Of a stretch of DNA of 64,000 nucleotides, positions 25,801-36,762 are shown piece by piece. The translations under genes were made by a program, and so were the position numbers. The notes below the pieces were generated by a model. It was not told the origin of the DNA. It did not search any database and saw only the letters and a program-made list of their open reading frames with translations. Where the stretch lies: contig NC_092115.1 in NCBI RefSeq assembly GCF_045679555.1, positions 36,092,728 to 36,156,727 on the forward strand. Reading direction: 5' to 3'. The stretch comes from Salvelinus alpinus. Taxonomy: Eukaryota; Chordata; Actinopteri; Salmoniformes; Salmonidae. How positions within the stretch are numbered: the first letter of the stretch is position 1; the number at the start of each line of letters is the position of its first letter.

Positions 25801-28800
25801 TGGCCTGCATACTCACCACACGTCACCCATTGAGCATGTTTGGGATGCTCTAGATCAACATGTACAACTGCATGTTCCAGTTCCCGCCAATATCCAGCAA
25901 CTTTGCACAGCCATTGAAGACGATTGGGACACAATCCACAGGCCACAATCAACGGCCTGAATAACTATATGCAAAGGAGATGTGTAGAGCTGTGAGGCAA
26001 ATGGTGGTGACACCAAATACTGACTGGTTCTGATCCATGCCCCTTACTATTTTTAAAGGTATCTGTGACCAACAGATGCATATCTGTATTCCCAGTTATG
26101 TGAAATCCATAGATTAGGGCCTAATGAATTCATTTCAATTGACGGATTTCCTTATATGAACTGTAACTCAGTAAAATCTTTGAAATTGTTGCATGTTGCA
26201 TTTATATATTTTGGTTCAGTGTATTTACCAGCATATTTTGTGTAGCTATCCATTTACCAACACAAACCGATGCTGGTACTAAGACCGCACTCAATGAGAA
26301 ATATAGGGCCATAAGCCAACAAGAAAATGTTCATCCAGAGGCAGTGGTCGGTAATTTTTATGCAGAAAAACTGAAATCCTTTTTAACTCATATCTACCAG
26401 CAAGTCACCTGTGCAACTAGAAAAAAATGTATAATAACTCCACACACAGAGACGCATAGAAAGCTCACCCTTCATTTGGCAAATCTGACCAGAATTTTAT
26501 CCTCCTGATTCCTGCTTACAAGCAAAAACTCAAACAGGAAGTACCAGCGACACGCTCAATTCAGAAGTGGTCCGAGAAAGCGGATGCTAAACTACAGGAC
26601 TCTTTTGCTAGCACAGACTGGAATACGAAGCATGTCACAAATAAAATTGAATTTGATTTTGCTACACATTCCATCATTTGTTTAACCAGAGGCTCATAAA
26701 CAATAACTAGTAATGCTGCATACTCCAAGAATGTTCAAATTTCACCTTTACGGTAAAAAAATATATAAATTGCTGAGGTGTAGTCACAAGCTCAAGTAAA
26801 CAGTACAAATATGATAAAAATATGAAATATTTTGTATTTCTTATTCAACAAAACTGTATGAATGAGGCTTGAAATGACTTATGCTTTCTAAATAAAGGTT
26901 AATCAAATTATAAAATGGCTAACTATAATATTTCACCTTCCTCACAACTGTAAAATACATATTTTTATGTTCAGTGTTACAGAAAATGTGCGTACTTTTA
27001 ACAGGTCCCTCTTGATCAAAACGTCTGCGGCCATCACTGTGAACGTCTCACACAGCTCTAGCTTGGCTACCTGAACGCGTTAGGAACTTGCCTTTCATGT
27101 CTATGACAAACAGAAAGTACTTTTTTTTGTTTAAAATCAATTAATTAATTATTTTAGATTATTGGCTATAAATTGATCTCTGAACAGGGCTTGAAATTAT
27201 CTTTTGTGGCCACTTATCCTTTAGACAAGTAGGACAGATTTTTTACTTGTCCGCGTGCTCAAGTCACTTATCCCCAAACTCTGGCCCTTCCTTGGACACT
27301 GTGCTAACTAACCTCCAAATGAGCTTCAACGCCATACAACACTCTTTCCGTGGCCTCCAACTGCTCTTAAACGCTAGTAAAACCAAATGCATGCTTTTCA
27401 ACCGTTCGCTGCCCGCACCCGCCCGCCCGACTAGCATCACCACCCTGGACGGTTCCGACCTAGAATATGTGGACAACTATAAATACCTAGGTGTCTGGTT
27501 AGACGGTAAACTCTCCTTCCAGACTCATATTAAACATCTCCAATCCAAAATCAAATCTAGAATCGGCTTTCTATTTCGCAACAAAGCCTCCTTCACTCAC
27601 GCCGCAAAACTTACCCTAGTAAAACTGACTATCCTACCGATCCTCGACTTCGGCGATGTCATCTACAAAATAGCTTCCAATACTCTACTCAGCAAACTGG
27701 ATGCAGTCTATCACAGTGCCATCCATTTTGTTACCAAATCACCTTATACCACCCACCACTGCGACCTGTATGTTCTAGTCGGCTGGCCCTCGCTACATAT
27801 TCGTCGCCAGACCCACTGGCTCCAGGTCATCTATAAGTCTATGCTAGGTAAAGCTCCGCCTTATCTCAGTTCACTGGTCACGATAACAACACCCACCCGT
27901 AGCACACGTTACAGCAGGTATATCTCACTGATCATCCCCAAAGCCAACATTTGGCCGCCTTTCCTTACAGTTCTCTGCTGCCAGTGACTGGAACGAATTG
28001 CAAAAAGTTGGAGACTTTTATTTCCCTCACCAACTTTAAACATCAGCTATCTGAGCAGCTAACCGATCGCTGCAGCTGTACATAGTCCACCTGTAAATAG
28101 CCCACCCAATCTACCTACCTCATCCCCATACGGTTTTTATTTTATTTACTTTTCTGCTCTTTTGCACACCAGTATCTCTACTTGCACATCATCATCTGCT
28201 CATTTATCACTCCAGTGTTAATCTGCTAAATTGTAATTATTCTCTCCTATGGCCTATTTATTGCCTACCTCCTCATGCATTTTGCACACACTTTTTTTCT
28301 ACTGTGTCATAGACTTGTTTGTGTTATTGGCTTGTTTATTGTTTACTCCATGTGTAACTCTGTGTTGTTGTCTGTGTCACACTGCTTTGCTTTATTTTGG
28401 CCAGGTCGCAGTTGTAAATGAGAACTTGTTCTCAACTAGCCTACCTGGTTAAATAAAGGTGAAATAAATATACTTTTAAAATTTTATTTTTTAAAGGTCT
28501 AACACCACAGGCCAAAAAGGTGACTGAAAATTGTGTTGTATGATGCAAGGAACCACTTCACAAAATAACACTCATTATCGTCACTGGTATTGACGACGGA
28601 AGACTGCTGGTCTCTGATCCCATGTATCACACAGTATATTCTGCCGTTGAGGCCTTGAGAAAGGCACTTAACCCTCCATAAAGTAAAATACTGCACTGAC
28701 AGGCTACTGTATAAAACACGTGGTCCGTCAACCCTCCATCTGGAGAGCTACTGGGTGTGCAGGCTTTTGATCCAACCCTGCTCAAACGCACCAGAGTCAG

Positions 28801-30872
28801 CTTATCAAGGTCCTGTTGAGCCACTGATATTTTACAATGTGGTGTGTTCAGGCATGAATGGAGCAAAAGCCTGCACACCCAGTAGCTCTCCTGGAAACTC
28901 ATGGAGGATGGTTGGCCACCCTGCAACATTACTTGTCAATCAGGCTATTCTAAGATTTTTAAAAAAAAACTTTGTCAGAATTACATGGCCAGTATTGAAT
29001 AGCGGAGAATCCTAGCCAATTTTGAGCACTTGAGAGAAGGTTTTATAACCAGAGTATGCAGCATTGGTTTCAACTGAGCACCCGTATCAACTGTGGTTAT
29101 ACACGAGTGCCGGTGGAAAGTTTTTAGGACATTGGACACAATAATGACATTAATACAAGCTAATAGCTAAATAGTTAACTAACAACAACAAGATAGCCAA
29201 TTCAAAACATAGTGTAGTTTGGCAGGTTATCTAGTTAGTATAATGTATATCATTATTTTATCTACCTCTCTCCCCTCTGGCAAGGCCCACTGCCACACAC
29301 AGGTGATGCATACACCATGACTTTTCCAGGATTTTCCTTGCTGACCAAAAATTATGCATTGATCTCAAAAACGCATCTCGCAACTGCATGATTGAAAGAC
29401 CGCTTGTGCTTGTCAATGCAGGCCGACAATAATTATACTCTGATGCTTTCTGCAGAAATTGGGAGGACACTAATCCAATTCTGATCGGTGTAGCCTAACT
29501 ATTTCATATTGTGATTTTTGCACGATTTTTTACTTGCCCCAGGCAAGCAAGCAAGCGTTAATGTCGAGCCCTGTCTAAATGTACTACAGAGATGAAACCA
29601 CTCTCTCCTGCTGAGCTACAATGTAGGAATTCCAGGCATATGCGTTAGTTAGTGGCTGTGACGTAAGGTTCAGCCAGGAGTTGATGGACAGTCAGAAGAC
29701 CGAATGAAATGGCAGGAGGGACATATCAGCTTCAAGTGGTGTCACATTTCACATCCTGCTTCACACAGGCAAAAGAGACAGCCCTGATTCTCACAGACAC
29801 AGGAGTATATCACTCAATGCAAGCCATTTCAATCTATGTTCTCCACAAATCGATTTATAAGCTAGAATGTCTGTCGGAACCGACTTGTTGACCATGTAAC
29901 GTACGTAGCGAACGACAGAGCAGCGGAATAATTTAGTGTGAGAAACCAGGCTAGGTTCTTTGACCTTTCCTCGAAAGGTCTTCAGGCTATTTAAATATTT
30001 GACTGAGTATGAATGTAGCATTGATGTGTAGTTAAAGTAAACTAGGTGCATTCTTCTCCATAAGCACCTCTGGATGGACCATGTCATCTGTTGTGTCAAA
30101 GGATTTACAGCCAGGGGTCAAGACCTAATCTCAGCGAGCCTGCTAGCTGACTGACTAACGTTACGTGGGCTGTAATCCCCTCAAGAGTTGAAGAGTCAAA
30201 TCCATGACTGTCTTTCACAGAACACACGCCCTCAGGCTCAATACTGGCTGTGTAACAACCCAGCAAAGCAATGGCATACAATGCAGTGCCAGTTTTTTGA
30301 CTTGATCTATTTTTAAGCTGTCCTATTCAGTATTATATAGGAGTGTTGTTTATTCAACTAATAGTTCCATGTTTGTTGCAATGGTGATGGATGGTGAGGC
30401 AGGATGAGGGCGGCATTTGATGGATTGTTGACATACCTTGAATTTGATAGCTAACTAGCTAACGACAACGAAAACAAAACAATAACACGGAAAAATGAAC
30501 AGTTGAATTGAGATAGTTAGGTATAGTAACTGGCAAACTGCATTTGACATCTCAGACGAGTCGACTGAACTAGCTACAGTAGCTAGCTACTGTATAGTAT
30601 AGAGCTACGTTAACTTACCACTTGGCTAGACAGCGAGTTGCTAGCTACCACTAAAAAACTAGCTAGCAGCAAGCTAGTTAACGTTATGCTTGTTGTAGTT
30701 TATTATTTTAGCATCTCTTCGAACGACTTTTGAATAACGTTACTAAGTGATACAAAACATCTTTCTTGATATGAAAGTGAAAGAAAGTACTGTAACGCTT
30801 TACTTACCAACACGGTAAAAACACAAGTAGGCACACTGTCACAACTCGCCACAGTCTCTTTTTCATCATCAT
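11589..30872 (-). CDS. suco: SUCO/OPT, SUN domain-containing ossification factor
   Basis: SUCO is an ER/nuclear-envelope SUN-like (SLP/OPT) membrane protein needed for collagen output and bone formation. The 22 coding exons are 30872-30808, 22180-22066, 21918-21754, 21450-21116, 20960-20819, 20646-20529, 20445-20321, 20224-20157, 19829-19722, 19248-19143, 18636-18616, 18136-18081, 16206-16112, 15814-15752, 15558-15417, 15158-13770, 13619-13532, 13286-13182, 12923-12763, 12547-12456, 12253-12198 and 12035-11589. They sum to 4062 nt (1353 aa) with all phases agreeing. Seen: signal peptide (residues 1-22), [16 protein letters not shown]-like domain (about 295-485) with [31 protein letters not shown] and [11 protein letters not shown] large acidic Pro/Thr-rich exon follows, then a coiled coil (about 1020-1100), one membrane helix (about 1110-1126) and a basic tail with [12 protein letters not shown]. 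Identity comes from protein match and the MYOC-DNM3-SUCO synteny. Exon 1 is the least certain exon because it is short. Confidence 0.93.
12198..12547 (-). other. suco: suco intron with GC-AG splice sites
   Basis: Coding exon 20 ends at 12456 with AG|GCAAGT, which is the consensus of GC-AG introns. The next exon starts at 12253 after CTCGCAG. Only this junction keeps the frame: GAA G + GT CCA GAG gives E-G-P-E, leading to [12 protein letters not shown], which matches the mammalian VEPLKFSPEKK region. The nearby GT at GTTTAC would shift the frame. Confidence 0.7.
13030..13140. mobile_element. Short palindromic MITE-like repeat in suco intron
   Basis: GGGACCAATTCCATGTCAATTC at the left pairs with GAATTGACTGACATGAAATTG and GACCCCAACCCTG at the right. 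Relatives with the AATTGACCCCAACC end occur near 22266-22330, 40273-40350 and 50310-50342, so this is a dispersed family. There is no coding capacity. Confidence 0.55.
13770..15158 (-). CDS. suco: suco large variable exon (coding exon 16)
   Basis: This 1389-nt exon encodes about 463 residues. It starts with a Glu/Thr/Pro-rich block and has a run of Glu residues. A conserved Cys-containing patch follows (CGLSS through [16 protein letters not shown]), equivalent to the SFSEYIYKWCSV patch of mammalian SUCO. A long Pro/Ser/Thr-rich linker follows. The end, [20 protein letters not shown], is the highly conserved start of the coiled coil. The linker differs strongly from mammals in sequence, as expected for disordered lumenal sequence. 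Antisense open frames over this exon are shadows of its GC-rich codons. Confidence 0.92.
16735..17870. mobile_element. Rearranged Tc1-like copy, head-on fragments
   Basis: It lies in a suco intron. The plus-strand part (about 16780-17210) encodes a Tc1 helix-turn-helix region ([22 protein letters not shown] at 17095-17160, cited as an interval). From about 17230 to 17860 the coding sense flips: minus-strand translation gives MLFTDESP, then [11 protein letters not shown] and [17 protein letters not shown]. The N-terminal and catalytic halves therefore face each other, which indicates an inversion or two truncated copies joined. It is not functional. Confidence 0.75.
18616..18636 (-). CDS. suco: suco 21-nt microexon
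   Basis: The exon encodes exactly MFTKYIK and is bounded by CTGCTTCAG and GTTAGC. It fills the gap between TKYVK (exon 10) and [12 protein letters not shown] (exon 12). Mammalian SUCO has the same arrangement, KYVK-MFIKYIK-VELLSHF. Skipping it would remove seven residues in frame inside the SUN-like domain. Confidence 0.9.
19838..19975. repeat. GAAA/GAGA purine-rich simple repeat in suco intron
   Basis: Repeated AGAAAGAA units merge into GAGAGA words. The tract is entirely intronic, immediately upstream (gene sense) of the acceptor of suco exon 9, so on the gene strand it is a long pyrimidine tract. Confidence 0.85.
23060..24487 (+). mobile_element. L2/Rex-like LINE, reverse transcriptase part
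   Basis: A 5'-truncated non-LTR retrotransposon lies in suco intron 1, on the opposite strand. Plus-strand translation over 23071-23508 gives [20 protein letters not shown], then [15 protein letters not shown] and [13 protein letters not shown]. After a frameshift, 23544-24089 gives [19 protein letters not shown], then the YADD-equivalent written here as FADH, and [11 protein letters not shown]. The 3' end has the usual tail GTATTCGGCGCATGTGACAAATAGATTTTG. The frameshift, an altered catalytic motif and an in-frame stop at 24087 mark it as dead. Confidence 0.85.
24530..24871 (+). mobile_element. LINE endonuclease fragment, left of Tc1 insertion
   Basis: Translation fragments such as [20 protein letters not shown] and [10 protein letters not shown] match the early ORF2 endonuclease of salmonid L2-like LINEs. 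The reading stops at a TA where a Tc1 copy begins (24872) and resumes beyond it at about 26222, so this is one element split by a later insertion. Confidence 0.65.
24872..26221 (+). mobile_element. Tc1-like transposon D, full length
   Basis: Inverted ends CACTGAACAAAAATATAAAC and CACTGAACCAAAATATATAAA (right end, other strand) are flanked by TA duplications. The length is 1350 bp. The plus-strand transposase is degenerate: the helix-turn-helix region (25151-25363) has [18 protein letters not shown], followed by [20 protein letters not shown] and FTDESWF (25540-25640), then a frameshifted C-terminus with [10 protein letters not shown]. The last 165 bp match the solo fragment at 10840-11020. 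Confidence 0.92.
26222..26645 (+). mobile_element. LINE endonuclease fragment, right of Tc1 insertion
   Basis: This continues the LINE at 24530-24871. The sequence runs from the CATATTTTGTGTAGCTATCC-type endonuclease segment through ACTCAATGAGAAATATAGGGCC to GACTCTTTTGCTAGCACAGACTGG near 26600. It carries many stops. Its reading order agrees with the left part once the Tc1 is removed. Confidence 0.6.
27247..28485 (+). mobile_element. LINE reverse transcriptase C-terminal region and tail
   Basis: A 741-nt open frame (27247-27987) encodes the end of a non-LTR reverse transcriptase: [18 protein letters not shown], then [19 protein letters not shown] and [19 protein letters not shown]. The 3' UTR ends at CTACCTGGTTAAATAAAGGTG and an AAATAAATA tail, a typical salmonid LINE end. 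The catalytic palm motif lies upstream and is missing, so it is a 5'-truncated copy. It lies in suco intron 1. Confidence 0.85.
28735..28895. repeat. Hairpin-forming inverted repeat (MITE)
   Basis: The left arm GAGAGCTACTGGGTGTGCAGG (28743-28763) is the exact inverse of CCTGCACACCCAGTAGCTCTC (28870-28890). The arms extend to about 28 bp and are separated by about 95 bp. This is a known style of fish palindromic element; a structural RNA role is not indicated. Confidence 0.85.
30808..30872 (-). CDS. suco: suco coding exon 1, signal peptide
   Basis: The exon begins with three consecutive ATG codons, encodes [20 protein letters not shown], and ends at a consensus GTAAGT donor. Basic residues followed by a hydrophobic run form a signal peptide, like the N-terminus of mammalian SUCO, which starts MKK. 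The third ATG aligns best with the mammalian start. It joins in phase (TG|G, Trp) to exon 2 at 22180 across an 8.6-kb intron filled with LINE and Tc1 copies. Confidence 0.75.
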
Positions 30873-31459
30873 CCCGCAGGGACCAACATTCTCGCCGTTT
30901 ACCTACAAATGTATCAATACTGTCGTTATTCAACAGTTGTATGTTTTAAGTCAACGTAGTAGCTATCTAACTTCTGAATTGACAAGCTACAGATCCGGCA
31001 TCTAAAATTGCTAGCTAGCTAGTTTCCTAAAAGTGTACTGTGCTGTTGACTGTCAAATCCAGTGGTTGTGTGTACTGTCTGGAGACCTTGCGCACCGCCA
31101 ACCTGCCCCAGCTGTCATCGTGTCCCCCGCTCTGTCCAATGAAAACGCAGTAAAGTCAAAGACAGTACAGTATGAAGATAAGCACAAACTGCTTCTCTAA
31201 TAGAAATCTACGATATAGCTTTTAGTCGATGTCATGGCGACGTTGGCTAGCTAAACTCATGAGCAGACACGTCCAACTGTCATATCGCGCCGAACTGCGC
31301 ATGTGCAAGCCGTCACCTCAAAAGCAGCTTTCGATATAAAGTTGTTTTTGACGAAAATGAAAAAGTGTCAGTTTGTCACTTTCACGAGGTTGTAATAATA
31401 ACATGTTCCGCTACTTAAGATATTGGCTCGAATCCAGGTTGTGCCTTTAGATTTCGAGA
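30873..31459 (-). promoter_or_regulatory. suco 5' flank / probable promoter
   Basis: This is the sequence just upstream of the suco start codon. A TTTGTAG/GTAAACGG junction at about 30906 may be an acceptor if a non-coding first exon exists. An NRF1-like palindrome CTGCGCATGTGCAAG lies near 31293-31307. No TATA box was seen at a sensible distance. The call rests on position and these words only. Confidence 0.35.
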
Positions 31460-32135
31460 AAATTAACAACTAAGAAAGTTTAGTAAGATGGCACAGACAG
31501 ACATGGCATCTCTGCATCTAGCCCGCAACCGCAAGGCTCTCCAGAGGGTGTTGCAGTCTGCCCAACGCATCAACGAGGGCACGCTGCCTGCGCTCCAGAA
31601 CACAGGAAGGCCAACAATATCATCAAGGATATCAACCAACCGAGCCAACTATCAAGCTATCATCCAGAAGGCAGGTCAGTACAGGTGCATCAAAGCTGGG
31701 ACCGAGAGACTGAGAAACAGCTTCTAACTCAAGGCCATCGGACTGTTAAATAGCCATCACTAGCCGGCGACCACCCAGTTACTCAACCCCGCGACTTTAG
31801 AGGCTGCTGCCCTATATACATAGACATGGAATCACTGGTCACTTTGGAACACTAGTGCCTTTAATAAGTGTTTACGTACTGCTTTACTCATTTCATATGT
31901 ATATACTGTATTCTATTCTACTGTATTTTAGTCAATGCCACTCCGACATTGCTTGTCCTAATATTTATATATTTCTTAATTCCATAATTTTACTTTTAGA
32001 TTGTGTGTATTGTTGTGAATTGTTAGATATTACTGCACTGTTGGAGCTAGGAACACAAGCATTTCACTATAGCCGCAATAACATCTGCTAAATATGTGTG
32101 TGACCAATACAATTTGATTTGATTTTAATGTTTCA
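31460..32135 (+). mobile_element. L2/Rex-like LINE 3' fragment
   Basis: It starts at AAGATGGCACAGACAGACATGG. A short frame encodes LARNRKALQRVLQSAQRINE and TNRANYQAIIQKAG, the degraded C-terminal part of a LINE ORF2. The tail reads GTGACCAATACAATTTGATTTG. It ends about 590 bp upstream of the suco start codon, on the opposite strand. Confidence 0.8.
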
Positions 32136-32589
32136 CTTCTCTCATTGACTTCTCTAACCCCAAACCCTGGCCTGGTCTGCTTCACAAGCGTTCCCAGAAG
32201 TCTCGCGATGTTGCGTCTCTGGGTTTAGAAACTCTGTGGTAAAGTTGAAATGTTTTCAAAAAGTGAGGTAGCTCTCAAATTCCCAACTATCACACAAATA
32301 AGTGTAAAATATTAAATTAAATAAGAAAATATTTTGTTGTTGATGACTGGATATGTGAATGGACTTTTACAGTAAATTGGCAAATGACTCATTGAGTTGG
32401 AGCTTTCAAAAACAAATGAGTTGGAGCTTTCAACTAAACCCCCTAAAAATGTCTGAGTTGCTTTCTTTTCTCATTGTCTGTTAGAAAGTATCCCACTTAA
32501 GACAATAACCAAATTCTTGTGTGCATATTAATATAATAATGTAATTACAATGACGTAAGACCAAAGTCTTCTCTGTGTAGAAATGTACT

Positions 32590-34395
32590 TCATGACCAGT
32601 GGCGATTTTAGCATGTAAATCTTGGTGGGGCTAACAAAAAAATTATAATCTTAGATTAATGCCAGCAAAGCCACGACACAACACTAAACAATACATTAAT
32701 TGCACTATAACGGTGACAAACTGTGCCCACAACCTGTTAGGGCCTACATAAAGCTCTCCCAACAGCAGAGCTTTATTTTCAGCACCATGTAGTGTGAATC
32801 CTTACCACTGCTACACCTGGCTATCAACAGAGTCTTCTCTGGGAGCGAAACAGTTAATTTAGCCTAATTTACTGCCATTAAAAAAACATAGCTGATATGG
32901 CTGACTTGCTTTAACAAATGTGGTTTCTACTGTATATTGAGATGTACAACTATGACATAAGGGGATGACGAGTGCATAAGAGGCGCGTAATTTGGATTAA
33001 GACATTAATGAGCGAACTAGGACGGACGTAGTCAATATAACTATTTGTTCAGCACTTTTGAAATGTACAGCAACAGAATTCAGAACATGGGCCATTCTTA
33101 CAGTATTCTCCCTGCACACCAAGTCAGAGCCATAGGATAAATAAAGGGGATATAAGCAGATAATGAAAGCTCTTACAATATTCAATGATTACATTTCTAT
33201 AAAACAGGCTATAGGATACATGTGCACCACCAAGTCAGAACAGTAGGCTAAATTATGAAGGGGAAAGTGACCAAATTATTAGGGTGAGGCAGATGGGCTA
33301 CTAAACGCTTACTACACAACATACACTTAGTATTACTTTCTTAGCTACAGTATGCATATCTCCCTGGCATTTTCCATCATTTATACAAAACATTTTTGGA
33401 CTCACCTTGTTGTGCTGTGCTCACTTGAACAGGAAGGTGGCGACTTGGAATTCCGAGTTGATTGACCATTCAAAATGATTTTCCCAGTTGGAGCTAGTTT
33501 TATCTGAGTTCCCAGTTGTCTTGAACTCAATGAAGTCTGAGATTTCCCAGTTCCGAGTTTCCAGTTGTTTTGAACATGGCAGAAGTCATGCTGGATTGAC
33601 AGCATGGCCAATGTATTCAATCTTTTCTGGCCCATGGCGTTAACCACCTTTTCGTGATATCCAATTGGTAGTTACGATCTTGTCACACCCCTACAGACTC
33701 GGCGAAGATCGAGAGCCACACTGCTTCTTGACACACTGCTCGCTTAACCCGGAAGCCAGCCGCACAAATGTGTTGGAGGAAACACTGTCGAACTGACGGC
33801 CGTGAGGTCAGCTTGCAATTGCCCAGCCCACCACAAGGAGACGCTAGAGCGCGATGAGACAAGGACATCCCGGCCGGCCAAACCCTCCCCTAACCCGGAC
33901 GATCCTGGGACAATTGTGCACCGCCTCATGGGTCTCCCGGTCACAGCCGGCTGTGAGACAGCCTGCGATCGAACCCGGGGCTACAGTGGCGCCTTAGCAC
34001 TCATTGTTGAATTTGAGATTTCCAACTTGTTGTGTAATGTTTATGTCCAATGGCCGATGAGCACCGATACATTTTATCTATAATTTCTCTTCATATGACA
34101 AGGATTGCAAAGGATTTGCCAGTAGATTGCCGACTTGATGCATGACGATGACTCCTCATCTAGCTTGCTAGCTAATATTTTGAAAGTATGATGCCGGTGA
34201 CATGATCAGTCCAATCAAAGCTATGATATAGCGTGATTTGACGTCATTTTGCGGTGACAGTGTCCCCATGAGAGACAGTACACTGAGCCAATCACGGCGC
34301 AACTAGAGAACATTACCAAACCCTATGTTTCGTATTTTCCGGTGGCTGCCCCACCACCACAGAAAGCACCGAGCTAGGCTGAAACACCTGCATTT
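32590..34395. mobile_element. Non-autonomous DNA element with nested repeats
   Basis: The left edge GTGGCGATTTTAGCATG with CTTGGTGGGGCTAAC and the right edge GCTGCCCCACCACCACAGAAAG behave as imperfect inverted ends. The interior contains CCAGCAAAGCCACGACACAAC and a block of TTCCCAGTTGGAG/TTCCGAGTTTCC words, typical of a widespread salmonid element. A SINE-like copy is nested inside at about 33620-33995. No protein is encoded. Confidence 0.5.
33620..33995 (+). mobile_element. Salmonid SINE-like element
   Basis: A GC-rich insert contains CCTCATGGGTCTCCCGG followed by a B-box-like GATCGAACCCGGGG. This order is typical of the 3' part of a salmonid SINE read on this strand. It differs in composition from the AT-rich sequence on both sides. 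Family name not assigned. Confidence 0.5.
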
Positions 34396-34489
34396 GGAGC
34401 TGCCTGACTCAAGAAAGAAAACAAGCAAAAGTGATGCAATGCAACCACTGATGTATATAAACCCTGGATTGCTATGTATTGACGCTATG

Positions 34490-34852
34490 TATTGGCCTGT
34501 TTGAGGCTTTGAAGCCACCGGTCGGCCATATTGGCAATGCACGGAAGGAGCAGTCCTCCATAGGAATTAATGGAATTCCACAGCATTTCAATATTTTTGT
34601 TGTAGTGGGGACAGTAACAGTAGAACTTACATTTATATATATATATATATATAAATGTATGTTTAGCTAACATACTGTATAGTTTAGAAGTATGCATTAA
34701 TGTATCTGTAATAGAATAAAGAGCTAAAACAAATGTTTACATTAAATGCATTTCTATAGCTTCCAAAATAAAATAAAAATTATACCGGTGGGGGAGTGCC
34801 AAGATGGAAGCGCAGTGGCTTCAAAACAGCCCCCTGTGAGTCATCTAGTGTA
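34490..34852. mobile_element. Palindromic MITE with (AT) core
   Basis: The left end reads GAGGCTTTGAAGCCACCGG and CGGCCATATTGGCAATGC. The right end, on the other strand, reads GGCTGTTTTGAAGCCACTG and CTTCCATCTTGGCACTCC. The two form imperfect inverted repeats. An AT microsatellite (34628-34653) lies within. Confidence 0.65.
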
Positions 34853-36125
34853 TATATAAATCTTTGAATGTAACTCATTGTTGGTGAGGTGTTAATTGGC
34901 CCCATAATAAATTGAATAGTTTCGTTCCAAAATCCTTTATCAGAAAGTGGTTATGGGTACCTTCATGTGTGTTTAAAATATGACTGTTCTCAGATTTTTT
35001 TATCAATAGATTTTAGATGTGTATTCAAATGGGTTATGTTGCTAAATACTATATGTTCATTGTTTAGCTGGAATGGAATGTTTGTATCCTGTATATTTGA
35101 CTTATGTGGTTCTCATCTAGCTATCTTAAGATGAATTCACTTACAGTAACTAAGTCGCTCTAGATAAGAGCATCTCTTAAATGACTAAACTATTAAATGT
35201 ACATTTTTACATACAGATCTCATTATTGTATTGATTCATTTGTACACTTTTTTTATTTAAAAAACGTAGTTATAACATTGGACTGTAAAACTTAGTAGTA
35301 TACTCGGAGTGAGGCAGATATACAGTATAGCATTTTACAACAAAACATGTCTCTCTGAAATAAAACCATCAAGTGATACTTTTTCCTAAGTATGTCATTG
35401 AACACCTCATGCCATGATTAGATGGTGACAAAACGTACCAATATAAGTTCTTTAAACAATAAAAGGTCATTTACCAACATTGCTGAAAATGGATGTATAG
35501 CTTTTTGGAATGAAACTTTAAATTGTAGGCCTGCAGTTAGTTATGGCTATCCAGCAGCATCTTCTTGAGGAATACGGATACTGTTCCTGAGTGGATCATC
35601 ATGCACCACACCACAATATAATCCCTTGATTCATTTTAGTTGAGTGGATTTGTGATTCATTTAAGAACGAACCCGCCGTCTTAGTGTGCAGTGCAGTCAA
35701 GGTCCTTGAAAGAACTGACCTTGTATGTTCAGCTACTGTTTTTAGTTATAGAGGGGCTAATGGGTTGGCATGCAGAGGTGAGTCAGGGAAATATATTTTG
35801 AAGAGAAACACTATGAACAAATGAAAAGTGAGAGGGGAAGAGTTTATTTTAGAGATACAGACACACAAATAAAATGACCACTGTTGTTGCAATTCAATTC
35901 CACAATTACTCATTATGTCTATCTATACCCTCCCACAGGCAAGATATTTTCATAACATTTGTTCATGTTCTGCTTGATATTGTATTATTTCCTTTCATGC
36001 CATTGAAGTGGTCTAATTTCCAGATAAAGAAGTAGAGTGAGATGCTACTAGAGACACGGAGAGTGCTAGATTGTAACAAGGTCATTATAGTCAACAGTTC
36101 TCATTAATACCTATGTTTGTATGTG

Positions 36126-36157
<32 letters not shown>

Positions 36158-36762
36158 GCAGAAAACAGTTTCAAAAGAGGACAGGACCACATACATACAC
36201 AATAACATACTGACAGAGAACACTTTAGACAAATCCACCTTAAGCTCTGGCACAGTGGCTGACTGGACTCAGGACTGGGGAAGGAGAGGAGAAAAGGTTT
36301 TACACATGGAGAGTTCTGAAGTGGCCTGTGATCTCTCATGAACATGGGGGAGGCTTCAACCCAACCTGAGGAAAAGGCTAAATGGAACATGTCACTATGT
36401 TCTCAGTCATACAGGGATATGTATATTCCCATAATTCTGGTAGGCGAAGTAATATCGGTGAACTTTTCTGTCTGTCTTTGTGTTGGGAACACCCTCCCTC
36501 CATCTTTCCAGCCAGCCTCTGAGTTTGAGCTTAGAAAAAGGTGTGAGGAAGATGACCACTTGACCAGCGATACAGCAGATACAGGCATACCAGACTCCAT
36601 TGACAGGGTTAAGTGCATTTATTGCGGCGGGTTGTGTGTGAAATAATATACTGTTGGTACTGGTCCTCAGCCGTGTTATATGTGTATCGGCTGCTGCGGC
36701 TACTACAACACAGGAACAAATCACACAACGATCCAACATCAAATTACTCTCAAGGGTCTTGA
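34853..36762. other. Intergenic between suco and dnm3
   Basis: A SINE/LINE-like tail occurs at about 35110-35200 (TAAGTCGCTCTAGATAAGAGC). A (CA) run lies at 36129-36158. No exon was recognised. The single-exon PIGC gene found near this position in mammals is not present. Confidence 0.45.
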
